Positions 1 to 9,818 of a stretch of 64,000 bases of DNA are shown here, in pieces. A program made the translations under genes and the position numbers. The first letter of the stretch is position 1; each line of letters begins with the position of its first letter. The notes beneath the pieces are model-generated. The model did no database searches. It was not told the origin of the DNA and was given only the letters and a program-made list of their open reading frames with translations. Origin of the DNA: Caballeronia humi (GTDB lineage Bacteria > Pseudomonadota > Gammaproteobacteria > Burkholderiales > Burkholderiaceae); NCBI RefSeq assembly GCF_001544475.1, contig NZ_FCNW02000013.1, positions 62,001-126,000 on the forward strand. The letters are read 5' to 3'.

Positions 1-435
1 ACGAAGCGTGAAATCGTCGAGATGATTCATATGTGGGCCGCGCTCGAGAGCATGGCTGCGCGCCTCGCCACGCAGCGCGCGACAGACGACGAAATCGCCC
101 GCCTGCGCCACATGTTCGACAATTTTCGCGACGCGACGCCCGCCGAGCACATCGACGAGTATTCGGAAGCGAACATCGCGTTCCATCAGGCGATCGTGCA
201 ACTGGGCAAGTCGCAGATCATTTTCGACACGATCAAGAACATTTTTGTGCACGTCCGCGCGATCCGGAAGATGACGATCTCGCAGAGCGACCGCGCGTCG
301 CGCTCGATCGTCGATCACATGCGGATCATAGAGGCGCTGGAAAAGCGCGATACGGAGCTGGTCGAACGGCTCGTTCGGCAGCATTCGCTCGATTTGGCCG
401 CGTTTGTCGAGGCTAATTGCGATTTTCTGGATTGA
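1..435 (+). CDS. GntR-family regulator, FCD domain (5' end outside window)
   Basis: The reading frame is open from the first base, so the N-terminal winged-helix DNA-binding domain lies upstream of the window. What remains is an all-helical FCD ligand-binding domain. The histidines in FHQAI, VDHMRIIEAL and VRQHSLDL are placed as the usual metal/ligand-binding set of this domain. FCD regulators of the FadR subfamily sense small carboxylates and usually repress neighbouring catabolic genes. The gene lies beside a divergent sucCD-like/frc region with matching palindromes, so control of that block is a reasonable inference. It ends just before a strong hairpin terminator. The family call is firm; the effector is unknown. 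Confidence 0.88.
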   Translation, partial: TKREIVEMIHMWAALESMAARLATQRATDDEIARLRHMFDNFRDATPAEHIDEYSEANIAFHQAIVQLGKSQIIFDTIKNIFVHVRAIRKMTISQSDRASRSIVDHMRIIEALEKRDTELVERLVRQHSLDLAAFVEANCDFLD

Positions 436-464
436 AGCGTTAGTTAGACGCGCTTGAACGATCA

Positions 465-504
465 AGGCCGCCCGGTGGATCAAATCGCCGGGCGGCCTCT
501 GTTT

Positions 505-506
<2 letters not shown>
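465..506 (+). terminator. Rho-independent terminator after the GntR gene
   Basis: An 11-bp perfect stem (AGGCCGCCCGG at 465-475 with its complement at 488-498) is followed by a T-rich run. It separates the GntR gene from the convergent sucD-like gene. Confidence 0.85.
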
Positions 507-1377
<871 letters not shown>

Positions 1378-1389
1378 GTGCTGTCCCCT

Positions 1390-2589
1390 TCAGTGGCGTG
1401 CGGCGGCGACGGCGCTGACGATCTTGTCGGCGGCGTCGGCGAGGTTGTCGGCGGGAATGATCGTGAGGCCCGAGGCGCTCAGGATCTCGCGGCCCGCGTC
1501 CACGTTCGTGCCGGCAAGGCGCACGACGAGCGGCACGCCCAGGCTCACTTCGCGCGCCGCCGCGACCACGCCCTCGGCGATCACGTCGCAGCGCATGATG
1601 CCGCCGAAGATGTTGACCAGAATCCCTTCGACCTTCGGATCGCGCAGGATCAGCTTGAACGCCGTCGAAACGCGCTCGCGCGTCGCGCCGCCGCCGACAT
1701 CGAGGAAGTTCGCCGGCTCGCCGCCGTAGAGCTTGATGATGTCCATCGTCGCCATCGCGAGGCCGGCGCCGTTCACCATGCAGCCGATGTTGCCGTCGAG
1801 CTTTACGTAGTTCAGGCCGTGTTTCGCCGCCTCGATTTCGGTCGGCTCTTCCTCGTCCTCGTCGCGCAGGGCTTCGATATCGGGATGGCGGTAGAGGGCG
1901 TTGTCGTCGAAATTGAGCTTGGCGTCGAGCGCGATCACGTCGCCCGCGCCCGTCACGACGAGCGGATTGACCTCGACGACCGACGCATCCAGATCGACGA
2001 ACGCCTGATACAGCGCGCCGATGAACTTCGACGCCGCGCCGATCTGCTTGCCCGTCAGCCCGAGCCCGAAGGCCACCTGACGCGTGTGGAAGGGCTGCAG
2101 ACCAGTGGCCGGATCGATCGCGACCTTCAGAATCTTCTCAGGCGAGTGATGCGCGACTTCCTCGATTTCCATGCCGCCTTCGGTCGACGCCATGATCGTG
2201 ATCCGCGACGTGGCGCGATCGACGAGCATTCCGAGATACAACTCGCGCGCGATGTCGCAGCCTTGCTCGATATAGAGGCGCTTGACCTCCTTGCCGGCCG
2301 GGCCGGTTTGCTTCGTGACGAGCACTGACGACAGCATCTTCTGCGCGTTCGCGCTCACGTCCTCGACCGATTTCACGACGCGTACGCCGCCTTTGCCGTC
2401 GGGATCGTTGGTGAAACGGCCGGCACCGCGCCCGCCCGCGTGAATCTGCGATTTGACGACCCAGACCGAGCCGCCGAGCGCGTGAGCGGCGTCGGCGGCT
2501 TCCTGCGCCGAAAACGCGACGCGGCCGTCCGGCACCGCCACGCCGTACTTTCGCAGCAGCGTCTTCGCCTGATATTCGTGGATGTTCAT
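1390..2589 (-). CDS. sucC: Succinyl-CoA ligase-type beta subunit (SucC paralogue)
   Basis: A 399-residue ATP-grasp beta subunit starting [16 protein letters not shown]. The reading frame continues upstream, but this start has the conserved N-terminus of the family. Visible landmarks are the nucleotide-binding [15 protein letters not shown] segment, the VEVNPL metal/ATP motif and the C-terminal [14 protein letters not shown] CoA-ligase domain. Its length and the insert near [20 protein letters not shown] resemble the alphaproteobacterial form more than the roughly 388-residue form expected of a burkholderial housekeeping SucC. It is the first gene of the operon, and its likely promoter overlaps a palindromic operator. 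Substrate specificity (succinate, malate or another diacid) cannot be read from the sequence. Confidence 0.88.
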   Translation of the reverse strand: MNIHEYQAKTLLRKYGVAVPDGRVAFSAQEAADAAHALGGSVWVVKSQIHAGGRGAGRFTNDPDGKGGVRVVKSVEDVSANAQKMLSSVLVTKQTGPAGKEVKRLYIEQGCDIARELYLGMLVDRATSRITIMASTEGGMEIEEVAHHSPEKILKVAIDPATGLQPFHTRQVAFGLGLTGKQIGAASKFIGALYQAFVDLDASVVEVNPLVVTGAGDVIALDAKLNFDDNALYRHPDIEALRDEDEEEPTEIEAAKHGLNYVKLDGNIGCMVNGAGLAMATMDIIKLYGGEPANFLDVGGGATRERVSTAFKLILRDPKVEGILVNIFGGIMRCDVIAEGVVAAAREVSLGVPLVVRLAGTNVDAGREILSASGLTIIPADNLADAADKIVSAVAAARH

Positions 2590-2652
2590 TGCGTCTCCTG
2601 ATCCTCTGATGGGAATGAGCGCGAGCTGTCGAAGAAGCCGAAGTCTTGCGCT

Positions 2653-2685
2653 GAAATATGATATATCACATTTCACGAGTGCCAA
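2653..2685 (-). promoter_or_regulatory. sucCD-like promoter with palindromic operator
   Basis: Reading the minus strand, TTGGCA (2680-2685) and TATCAT (2658-2663) are separated by 16 bp. The -10 box lies inside a near-perfect inverted repeat at 2653-2674 with the perfect core TGATATATCA (2659-2668). An operator over the -10 suggests repression, plausibly by the adjacent GntR/FCD protein. Confidence 0.45.
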
Positions 2686-2867
2686 AAACGGAATTTGGCA
2701 AGAGCCGAAGCGCAGAGAATGTAAGCGGACGCTTAGCGCGATGACAACAAATTATGTTGCCCAGATGACGTTGGTGCACTGCAAGAGCAATGCAAGAAAA
2801 GCCAGCAAATATGAGCCTCAGAGACGTGCTGCATCGCAATACAGGGTTTCCGAGATGCGCTGAACAC

Positions 2868-2904
2868 TTGACTAATACTGTGTCTGGAATATTGTATATC
2901 ACAA
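2868..2904 (+). promoter_or_regulatory. frc promoter with operator-like site
   Basis: TTGACT (2868-2873) and TATTGT (2890-2895) have a 16-bp spacer. The second element runs into TTGTATATCACAA (2892-2904), with TTGT/ACAA half-sites, which shares TATATCACA with the site in front of the divergent operon. One regulator could therefore control both directions. Confidence 0.42.
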
Positions 2905-3001
2905 CTGTGAGGCAGCTTGATCAGACCAAGGGTCAACGAAAGCTGTCCACGCGCTGTCCCAACGGCGCCGACGAATGTGCAAAAACGATAGGGAGACGGT
3001 A

Positions 3002-4249
3002 ATGAGCAAGGCACTGGATGGTGTGCGCATCCTCGATTTCACGCACGTTCAATCGGGTCCGACCTGCACGCAGTTGCTCGCGTGGTTCGGCGCGGATGTG
3101 ATCAAGGTCGAGCGCGCGGGCGCGGGCGATATCACGCGCGAGCAGTTGCGCGATATCCCCGACGCCGACAGCCTCTACTTCACGATGCTCAACCACAACA
3201 AGCGTTCGATCACCATCGATACGAAGAATCCGGAAGGCAAGAAGGTTCTCGAATCGCTCGTGAAAAAGTGCGACGTACTGGTCGAGAACTTCGCGCCGGG
3301 CGCGCTCGACCGGATGGGTTTCACGTGGGAGCGCATCCAGGAACTGAATCCGAAGATGATCGTGGCGTCGGTGAAGGGCTTCGGCCCCGGCCCGTACGAG
3401 GACTGCAAGGTCTACGAGAACGTCGCGCAGTGCGCGGGCGGCGCGGCATCGACGACAGGTTTCGATGACGGCCCGCCCGTCGTCTCGGGCGCGCAGATCG
3501 GCGATTCGGGCACGGGGCTGCATCTCGCGCTCGGCATCGTCGCGGCGCTTTTTCAGCGCAACACCACCGGACGCGGCCAGAAAGTGCTCGCCGCGATGCA
3601 GGACGGCGTGCTCAATCTCTGCCGCGTGAAACTGCGCGACCAGCAGCGGCTCGAGCGCACCGGCGTCATGAAGGAATATCCGCAGTTCCCGAACGGCACT
3701 TTCGGCGACGCCGTGCCGCGCGCCGGCAACGCATCGGGCGGCGGCCAGCCGGGCTGGATTCTGAAGTGCAAGGGCTGGGAAACCGATCCGAACGCGTACA
3801 TCTACTTCATCACGCAGGCGCCGGTGTGGGGCGAAATCTGCAAGGTGATCGGCAAGGAAGAATGGATCGACCATCCCGATTACAAGACGGCCGCCGCGCG
3901 TCTGCCGCACCTGAAGGATATCTTCGCGGAAATCGAGCACTGGACGATGTCGAAGACCAAGTTCCAGGTGATGGACATCCTCAACAAGCACGACATTCCG
4001 TGCGGCCCGATCCTGTCGATGAAGGAAATCGCGGAGGACGAATCGCTGCGCAAGACGGGAACGATCGTCGAAGTCGATCATCCGGTGCGCGGCAAGTATC
4101 TGACGGTCGGCAACCCGATCAAGCTTTCCGACAGCCCGACCGAGGTCACGCGCTCGCCGCTGCTCGGCGAGCATACCGACGAGGTGATGGCCGAACTCGG
4201 CTACAACGCCGACCAGATCGCGACGCTCAAGAGCCTGGGCGCGATCTGA
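3002..4249 (+). CDS. frc: Formyl-CoA:oxalate CoA-transferase
   Basis: This 415-residue family III CoA-transferase activates oxalate by moving CoA from formyl-CoA or another donor, giving oxalyl-CoA for decarboxylation. It matches the E. coli and Oxalobacter Frc proteins as recalled throughout, for example [33 protein letters not shown] and [14 protein letters not shown]. The catalytic aspartate is D168 in [10 protein letters not shown]. The glycine-rich [10 protein letters not shown] loop that closes the active site is present. The start at 3002 has GGGAGA upstream and aligns with the family N-terminus. The usual partner, oxalyl-CoA decarboxylase, is not in the window and may lie upstream. 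It leads an apparent operon with the FAA hydrolase. Confidence 0.95.
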   Translation: MSKALDGVRILDFTHVQSGPTCTQLLAWFGADVIKVERAGAGDITREQLRDIPDADSLYFTMLNHNKRSITIDTKNPEGKKVLESLVKKCDVLVENFAPGALDRMGFTWERIQELNPKMIVASVKGFGPGPYEDCKVYENVAQCAGGAASTTGFDDGPPVVSGAQIGDSGTGLHLALGIVAALFQRNTTGRGQKVLAAMQDGVLNLCRVKLRDQQRLERTGVMKEYPQFPNGTFGDAVPRAGNASGGGQPGWILKCKGWETDPNAYIYFITQAPVWGEICKVIGKEEWIDHPDYKTAAARLPHLKDIFAEIEHWTMSKTKFQVMDILNKHDIPCGPILSMKEIAEDESLRKTGTIVEVDHPVRGKYLTVGNPIKLSDSPTEVTRSPLLGEHTDEVMAELGYNADQIATLKSLGAI

Positions 4250-4283
4250 GCTCGTTTCCTATTTCACCTTCGAGGACTTCTTC

Positions 4284-5063
4284 GTGACCAACTGGATTCG
4301 CTTTCGCGACGCCGAGGGCCGCATCGGCTTCGGCACGCTCGATCAGCACGCTACCCGCGTCCTGCAATACGACGGCAACATTTTTGACAGACCGAAGCCG
4401 ACGAACCACTCGCTCCCGGTCAAGGAAGTGACGCTGCTCGCGCCGTGCGAGCCGACCAAGGTGATCGCGCTCTGGAACAACTACTACGCGCTATCGCAGA
4501 AGCTCGACAAGGCGCCGCCACAGCATCCGCTTTTCCTCATCAAGCCGCCGATGTCGGTGATCGGGCCAGGCGCGGACATTCGCCGGCCGAAGAGTTATCA
4601 GGGAAAGATCGCGTATGAGGGCGAACTCGGCATCGTGATCGGCAAGACGTGCAGCAACGCCACGCCCGAGGAAGCCGAGGCGGCGATCTTCGGCTACACC
4701 TGCGTGAACGACGTCACCGCGGTCGAACTGTTGCAGGAAGACCCGAATTTCGCCCAGTGGTGCCGCTCAAAGGGCTTCGACACGTTCAGTTGCCTCGGAC
4801 CGTCGATCGTGACGGGCTTCGACTGGCGGCGCGCGAACGTCGTGACCAAGGTCGACGGCGTCGAGCGCCAGAATTACCCGCTCGACGACATGATCTTCAC
4901 GCCCGCCCAGCAGGTCGCGATGATCTCCGCCGACATGACACTCGTCCCCGGCGACGTGATCATGTGCGGCACGTCGATCGGCGTCGGGTCGATCAAGGAC
5001 GGCGCGAGCGTCGATGTCTCGATCGACGGGATCGGCACGCTCACGAACCGGCTCGCGATCTAG
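4284..5063 (+). CDS. Fumarylacetoacetate hydrolase-family protein
   Basis: A 259-residue FAA-fold enzyme starting at GTG with GAGGA upstream. The metal-binding acidic residues appear in YEGELGIVIG and VNDVTA, and the C-terminal CGTSIGVGSI loop corresponds to the usual GTPSGIG active-site loop. Members hydrolyse acylpyruvates or isomerise/decarboxylate 2-oxo diacids, using Mg or Mn. It lies 34 bp after frc, so co-expression is likely. Why an FAA hydrolase accompanies an oxalate CoA-transferase is unclear; cleavage of an oxalate- or pyruvate-containing C-C bond that releases the substrate is one inference. The substrate is unassigned. Confidence 0.85.
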   Translation: MTNWIRFRDAEGRIGFGTLDQHATRVLQYDGNIFDRPKPTNHSLPVKEVTLLAPCEPTKVIALWNNYYALSQKLDKAPPQHPLFLIKPPMSVIGPGADIRRPKSYQGKIAYEGELGIVIGKTCSNATPEEAEAAIFGYTCVNDVTAVELLQEDPNFAQWCRSKGFDTFSCLGPSIVTGFDWRRANVVTKVDGVERQNYPLDDMIFTPAQQVAMISADMTLVPGDVIMCGTSIGVGSIKDGASVDVSIDGIGTLTNRLAI

Positions 5064-5065
5064 CC

Positions 5066-5776
5066 ATGTTCGACGTTGCAGGCGGCGTGGTTTGCGTTCT
5101 GGCGGTCGTCGCGACGATGGAGGCGCTTCGCCTCTCGACGGCGCGGCGGCGCGTGCTGTGGGAAATCGGCGCGATGGGCGCGGGTGTCATCGTGGCGCAG
5201 GCACTTGGCGGGAGCGAGAGCGCCGTGCTTTCGGTGATCGTCGCGCTTGCTATCGCGGGGTGCGCGGCGGCGGTGTGTGGACGCTTCGGACTGGACCTTA
5301 AGCCGCGCCTGACGCACTTCCAGGGCGCCATTGCGGCGGCGGCGCTCGCCTCGACGCTTTTCGGGCCGTCGGATGCGCCGTTTTTCGCTGTTCTTGGCGC
5401 GGGAGTCGCGCTGGCCGGCGTTGCGGCACTTGCCCGGCTGGGTCGCATCACGCCAAACGAGTCGCTTCACTTCGCATGCGCGGGCGCGTGCGCGGTGATC
5501 GGCTATGCGGCGGGGCACGAGCAGGGCGTGCTGGCGGTCGTGATCGTCATCGCGATGGCCGCGCTGATCGCCTCCCACCTGACGATGGCGCTCGCCGGCA
5601 CGGCCTGGCCCGCACTCGTCTCGGCGATGAACGGCACCGCCGCGTGTTCCGTGGTCGCAGCCGGAGTCGTCACGGGCAGCGGCGCGCTGCTCGTCACAGG
5701 CGTGGCGGCCGCGATCGGCTGCGCGGCGTCGCACGCGAGCGCGACCGAGTCGCGCGGTCCCTATCTGTCGAAATAA
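5066..5776 (+). CDS. Multispan membrane protein, transhydrogenase (PntB)-like membrane domain
   Basis: The start codon follows the FAA hydrolase stop by only 2 bp, so the two are probably coupled. The 236-residue product is Ala/Gly/Val-rich with about seven predicted membrane helices and almost no soluble domain. The stretches around ITPNESLHFACAG and ALVSAMNGTAACSVVAAGV recall the membrane part of the NAD(P) transhydrogenase beta subunit. The large nucleotide-binding domain of PntB is absent, so transhydrogenation cannot be claimed. A hairpin terminator ends the operon right after it. Similarity was judged by eye and is modest; a transport or membrane-anchoring role is possible. Confidence 0.6.
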   Translation: MFDVAGGVVCVLAVVATMEALRLSTARRRVLWEIGAMGAGVIVAQALGGSESAVLSVIVALAIAGCAAAVCGRFGLDLKPRLTHFQGAIAAAALASTLFGPSDAPFFAVLGAGVALAGVAALARLGRITPNESLHFACAGACAVIGYAAGHEQGVLAVVIVIAMAALIASHLTMALAGTAWPALVSAMNGTAACSVVAAGVVTGSGALLVTGVAAAIGCAASHASATESRGPYLSK

Positions 5777-5790
5777 GCGCTACAAATAGC

Positions 5791-5827
5791 AAAACGGCGG
5801 TCCGCATCAAACCGGACCGCCGTTTTT
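5791..5827 (+). terminator. Rho-independent terminator of the frc operon
   Basis: A perfect 14-bp stem (5791-5804 with 5813-5826) has an 8-nt loop and A/T flanks on both sides, so it can work in both directions between the convergent frc operon and the CsbD gene. Confidence 0.92.
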
Positions 5828-5845
5828 ACATTCGACAACAAATTG

Positions 5846-6100
5846 TCAACGATCCCGATTCCACAGGGCGCCGAGCACGAAGCCGACCGCCGCCGCGATC
5901 AGCACGCCGTTGATCGGCTGGCTGACGACAGCGGTGCGCACGTTGTCGATGGTCTGGCCGTAGCTCTGTTGCAGCGAACCGAGCGCCTGGCGCGCCTTGC
6001 CTTCGACCTGGGTCGAGGCGTCGCCGGTAATGGCGCCGACGGCGTCCTGCACCTTGCCCACGACGTTCTGCGCCGCGCCTTCTACCTGATCCTGCACCAT
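5846..6100 (-). CDS. CsbD-like stress protein with C-terminal membrane segment
   Basis: An 84-residue protein starting MVQDQVEGAAQN, chosen because GGGAGG lies just upstream. The N-terminal part has the repeated amphipathic pattern of CsbD-type proteins (GKVQDAVGAITGD, VEGKARQALGS). It is followed by a single hydrophobic segment, NGVLIAAAVGFVLGALW, and a basic end. Such proteins are abundant under general stress in proteobacteria; the biochemical role is unknown. It is a monocistronic gene convergent with the frc operon. Confidence 0.78.
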   Translation of the reverse strand: MVQDQVEGAAQNVVGKVQDAVGAITGDASTQVEGKARQALGSLQQSYGQTIDNVRTAVVSQPINGVLIAAAVGFVLGALWNRDR

Positions 6101-6191
6101 GGTGCCTCCCGTTCTGGATGATTGCGTGTTCAAAGTTGTCCGGTGTCCCCGGAACGTCTCATACAGCACGGTTCATGCCCAGCGCTGAAAA

Positions 6192-6548
6192 TCAGGGCGC
6201 GCCGATCAACCGTACGACGATGGCCAGCAAATCGTCGATGGAAACCGGCTTGCGGTGGAATTCCACGCCGTCGTGTTCCAGCCGCGGCGCTTTCGCGGCC
6301 GCGCTCATCAGCACGACCGGCACGCTCGAAAGCGCCGCGTCGAGCGTGAGTGCGCCGATCAGCGCGACGCCGTCCATGCGCGGCATCATCCAGTCGGTGA
6401 TGATCAGGTCGGGGACGTGCGCGCGCGCGGCGTCGAGCGCCAGGATGCCGTTCGACGCCGTGACGATTTCATACCCCTCCATCTCCAGCACGAGGCGCCA
6501 GGTGGTGAGAATGTCGAATTCGTCATCGACAACGAGAATTTTTTTCAT
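6192..6548 (-). CDS. Stand-alone CheY-like receiver protein
   Basis: A 118-residue receiver domain with no output domain. The acidic pocket D8-D9, phosphoacceptor D52 (in IITDWMMP), Ser82 and Lys100 (RKP) are all present, so it should be phosphorylatable. The start codon overlaps the end of the upstream KaiC-like gene by 4 bp (ATGA), showing translational coupling. The receiver probably signals to or from the KaiC-like ATPase; no histidine kinase is encoded beside it. Confidence 0.92.
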   Translation of the reverse strand: MKKILVVDDEFDILTTWRLVLEMEGYEIVTASNGILALDAARAHVPDLIITDWMMPRMDGVALIGALTLDAALSSVPVVLMSAAAKAPRLEHDGVEFHRKPVSIDDLLAIVVRLIGAP

Positions 6549-8056
6549 GTCCGCGCGCCGGCATCGGACACTGAAAGCGATGGCCCGATCGAACTGCGTC
6601 CCGACAGAAGCCCCGTCGCGCCGATGAAGCCTTCGGTTACGTGCAGCCCGCGCTCGTCAATGATGAAGCGGCGGATCGCCGAATCGTGCGCGCTCTCGCG
6701 CTGCTTGACGACCGACAGCATCCGGTACAGCCCCGAGTTCGACTCGACATAGCGCAAGAGCACGATGTTCTCGGTCATGGCGGAGGCGCGCAATGCGACG
6801 CCGGGGATCGCGTCCGTATAGAGCGGCAGTTCCTCGGTGAGGATTGTCGTGACGCCGGACTGGCGCAGCCGGTGCGACAGCGCGTTCAGAAAGAGCCCGA
6901 AGCGCTCGACGCGGTTCGCCGAATCGTGGAAGCCTTCGATGCCGTCCACCACGAGCCGCGACGCGTTCGTGCGCTCGAGAACCGCCATCAGCTCGGCGGC
7001 GAGTTCGTCGATGGCAAGCTCGACCGCCGGTTGCCACTGAATCGTAAGGCGCCCGTCGCGCACCGCTTCCTCGAGCCGGATCGACACGGACTCGGCCTTC
7101 GCAACCAGCCGCTCCGGCGATTCGTAGAAGCCGAAGTAGACGCACTTCTCGCCGCGCTCCAGCCCCGCTTCGAGAAACTTCAGCCCGAGGAGCGTCTTGC
7201 CGACGCCGGACGGACCGATCAACGTCGTCGTCGACCCTTTCACGACGCCGCCGCCCGTCATCATGTCGAATTCCGGCATGCCGAAGCCGAGCCGGGACTT
7301 GAGGTCGGGCGCGCCTTCGAAGAGCGACGGCCGTGCTTCCAGCCGCGGGAACGTGACGATTCCGTTGTCAGTGATCTTGATGAAATGCTTGCCGAGCAGA
7401 TGATCGCGCGCGCGCAGCTTGTGCACCTCGATCTCGCGCGCGCGACGCATGCCGGTGCTGTAGCGGTTCAGCTCGACCAGGCCGTCGACGAGCGTGTGTT
7501 CGGGATGCGGTTCGTTGCCGGATAAAGGCGCGAGGATCAGCGTCGTGCAGCGCGCTGCCGTGACGAAAGCGCTCAATTCGTGGATGAATTGCGACAATTC
7601 CAGCTCGGTCGAACTGAATTCGCGCGCGCTGCGGAATCCGTCGATGACCATGAAGCGCGGCCGGTTCATCTTGATCGTCTGCGCGATCAGCGCGAGAAAG
7701 CCCGACAGGCCGTCGCGCATCAGTTCGTGGTAGCCAGAAACGAAGAGCATGCGGTCGGAGATCGCGTCGGCGTCGTAAAACGAGAGGCGCTTCAGGTGCG
7801 ACAGCAACTTCGTGTGCGACTCGGCGATCAGCGTGACGTAAAGCACCATGTCGCCCTGGGCCACGCGGTGAAAGCCGATCTGCGAGGACAGGATCGTCTT
7901 GCCCGCGCCCGCCATGCCTTCAATCAGGTACAGGCCGCCCTCCACGAGACCGCCGCCGAGGATGTCGTCGAAGCCGGGAACGCCGGTCGTGATGTTGGTC
8001 GTATCGATCGCCGGCTCGTCGGGCGGCGGGGTCGATGGCGTGTCGTCTTTATTCAT
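6545..8056 (-). CDS. KaiC-like double RecA-domain ATPase
   Basis: This 503-residue protein has two KaiC/RecA domains in tandem, as in circadian KaiC. Walker A motifs are GMAGAGKT (residues 47-54) and GPSGVGKT (281-288); Walker B-like strands are FMVIDG and RLVVDG. The paired catalytic glutamates of KaiC (motif EES) are single here: LIAES near 79 and FYES near 312. KaiC family members hydrolyse ATP slowly and couple to signalling partners. The overlapping receiver gene makes a two-protein signalling unit likely. No kaiA or kaiB is seen nearby, so a clock function is not supported; a stress or light/redox signalling role is inferred. Confidence 0.9.
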   Translation of the reverse strand: MNKDDTPSTPPPDEPAIDTTNITTGVPGFDDILGGGLVEGGLYLIEGMAGAGKTILSSQIGFHRVAQGDMVLYVTLIAESHTKLLSHLKRLSFYDADAISDRMLFVSGYHELMRDGLSGFLALIAQTIKMNRPRFMVIDGFRSAREFSSTELELSQFIHELSAFVTAARCTTLILAPLSGNEPHPEHTLVDGLVELNRYSTGMRRAREIEVHKLRARDHLLGKHFIKITDNGIVTFPRLEARPSLFEGAPDLKSRLGFGMPEFDMMTGGGVVKGSTTTLIGPSGVGKTLLGLKFLEAGLERGEKCVYFGFYESPERLVAKAESVSIRLEEAVRDGRLTIQWQPAVELAIDELAAELMAVLERTNASRLVVDGIEGFHDSANRVERFGLFLNALSHRLRQSGVTTILTEELPLYTDAIPGVALRASAMTENIVLLRYVESNSGLYRMLSVVKQRESAHDSAIRRFIIDERGLHVTEGFIGATGLLSGRSSIGPSLSVSDAGART

Positions 8057-8432
8057 GAAGATGTCTTTTTTTGTGTCAAAGCGCTTGCGCGAACGCGAAT
8101 TATGGACGACAGGACCGCGGGTGTCGCGTTTCGACAGTGCCTGACTGCTCGATGAGCATGATTTCGTGGCGAACGATGTCGAATGAACGATCGGCGCCTT
8201 TTACATCTCATACGGTGTTCGTCGGGAGATGCAGCATTTTCTGCGCCCGGTGCTGCGGATTTGATCGGATCGATTGGGATGGGTCTGATGCCGGTCTCGA
8301 TCAGTCGGTGGTCTCATTAGGGCCCTCGTGTTTTGGCATTTTCAAACCACGTCTTTTCCCTAATTTTCCCGGTACGCGCCGGAATATTCTCTCAAATTCT
8401 CAAGCGCGCGGGCTTCTGCCTCGAATCACACC
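8057..8432. other. Non-coding stretch upstream of the KaiC-like operon
   Basis: A 376-bp gap that should hold the promoter of the minus-strand KaiC/receiver operon and any promoter for the small plus-strand gene. No structured element, repeat or convincing coding region could be identified. Confidence 0.5.
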
Positions 8433-8717
8433 ATGTCCGTATCTCACGCCGCTGTTGCCGCCGCGATCTTTACTTCGGGCGTTTTCGTCAACATGCCGTC
8501 ACCGGCTTCTACACCGTCGCCCGCCACCGCAGACAAACTTCCCGATGTCGGCATCCTTGCCGCCGCTCCATTTCGCTTCAAGGCCGATCGCGAGATTTTC
8601 AAGCGTCTGCCGGAAACGCCCGTCGATCCGCGCTTCTTTATGGAACGCGAACAATGGAAGCCCACGGATTCGGAAATCGCACACCGGAACCTGTGGGCGC
8701 CGGGTGAATCGCTTTAA
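8433..8717 (+). CDS. Small hypothetical protein, possibly exported
   Basis: A 94-residue reading frame with a hydrophobic N-terminus (AAVAAAIFTSGVFV) followed by a Pro/Ser/Thr-rich linker and a compact polar C-terminal part (ADREIFKRLPETPVDPRFF). Third-position GC is high, as in real genes here, but no good ribosome-binding site precedes the ATG. An internal start at 8494 is possible. The family is not recognised. Confidence 0.42.
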   Translation: MSVSHAAVAAAIFTSGVFVNMPSPASTPSPATADKLPDVGILAAAPFRFKADREIFKRLPETPVDPRFFMEREQWKPTDSEIAHRNLWAPGESL

Positions 8718-8844
8718 GCGCGGACATTTACCTCCGGATAAAACGATCCGGCCGGTAGCGCTCACTTAAATCTGGAATTCGACGTTTCCAGTAGCCATAA
8801 TCCAGAAGACCATGCTTTTCTCTTTAAGCGGACACGGACACTCA

Positions 8845-9516
8845 ATGAATTACAAATCGATCTTCAGGGATGCTGCCGTGGTCGCAGGATTATTGCTTTC
8901 GACCGCGGGCGCAATCGCCGCGGGCCCGGCCAGCAATGCGCTCGGGGACACAAGCATGCGCCGCGACGTGCTGTCAGGCACTACCGACGACTCGCAAACC
9001 CCGGCAACCGGCGATATCGCCGAGTTACAGCAAATGATTCGCGACGGCAAAGTCCGGGAATTGCGCACGACTTATAACGGCAGTTATGGCGCGAGCCTCT
9101 TGTACTACCCCGACGAAATGCTTTACTACGTCGCAATGTTTCAGCAAAAGAAATTCTGGCGCGTAATCAAGACGCAAAATGATGCGCGCGCTGAAACGGT
9201 ATATGCAGATTTTGCCAAATCTACGATGCAGCTTTCCGATACTGAAATCCGCCGCATCAAACTGGAAGCGGAGAAATCGTACGCGGACCGCTTGATCGCG
9301 ACGCAGCAAAACCGGGCGAGCCGCCTGCAGGCGGACCTCGAAGTCGCGCGGGCGCAGCAAAGCCAGGTCGCCGATCGCCAGCAACAGCAACAGGAAGCGA
9401 TCCGCGCGCTGCGCAACGAGCAGGCGGCGGCGCAGGCGCAACTGCGCGCATTGCAGGCGCGCGTGCAGGATCTGCAGAAGCAGCAGGAAGGCGATCTGCC
9501 GACGCCTTCCAGATGA
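8845..9516 (+). CDS. DUF2968-family exported protein
   Basis: A 223-residue protein starting MNYKSIF with a signal peptide ending near GAIAAG. The central part, ELQQMIRDGKVRELRTTYNG followed by LYYVAMFQQKKFWRVIK, has the pattern of the DUF2968 family recalled from Burkholderia relatives. The C-terminal third is a Gln/Ala/Arg-rich coiled coil. It is probably periplasmic. An upstream in-frame ATG at 8812 exists, but the later one gives a normal signal peptide. Function unknown. Confidence 0.8.
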   Translation: MNYKSIFRDAAVVAGLLLSTAGAIAAGPASNALGDTSMRRDVLSGTTDDSQTPATGDIAELQQMIRDGKVRELRTTYNGSYGASLLYYPDEMLYYVAMFQQKKFWRVIKTQNDARAETVYADFAKSTMQLSDTEIRRIKLEAEKSYADRLIATQQNRASRLQADLEVARAQQSQVADRQQQQQEAIRALRNEQAAAQAQLRALQARVQDLQKQQEGDLPTPSR

Positions 9517-9818
9517 CATCCAGGGCAGGCTAATGCCAGATGGCGGCGAGCGATTTTTTAAACCAGGCGCGCCGCTCGCAAAAGGCGAGCAACGCGTTGC
9601 AAATGCCCGCTCCGCTTTAAGAGTTTTCGCGTGAAAAGCGCTGTATACCCCGTGCTAAGATTCCGCGCGATTTTCGGATTCCCGATTATTTCGAGATCTG
9701 GGTCGTCGGCATGAGGCGAATAGGGTGGCTGTGAAGATCGGGTTGTCGTCGGTGCCCCTGCAGTGCGTATTTGTCTCGATTTTTTCAGTCATAGAGTAAT
9801 TTCAGAACGGTAACCAGG
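9517..9818. other. Non-coding gap upstream of the OmpA-like lipoprotein
   Basis: Roughly 300 bp with A/T-rich patches that probably contain the promoter of the lipoprotein gene. No hairpin terminator, repeat or gene could be supported. Confidence 0.5.

Larger units (their letters stand above)
2590..3001. other. Divergent intergenic control region, sucC-like / frc
   Basis: This 412-bp, comparatively AT-rich stretch separates two divergent operons. It holds two operator-like sites sharing the 9-mer TATATCACA (2662-2670 and 2895-2903), each over a plausible -10 box. No convincing gene is present in it. Confidence 0.7.

Noticed and set aside
6545-8056. Circadian clock interpretation of the KaiC-like gene
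   Set aside because: No kaiA or kaiB is present nearby and the paired catalytic glutamates are reduced, so a clock is not supported.
9540-9600. Weak hairpin after the DUF2968 gene
   Set aside because: Only 7 bp pair with a loop of more than 20 nt; not convincing as a terminator.
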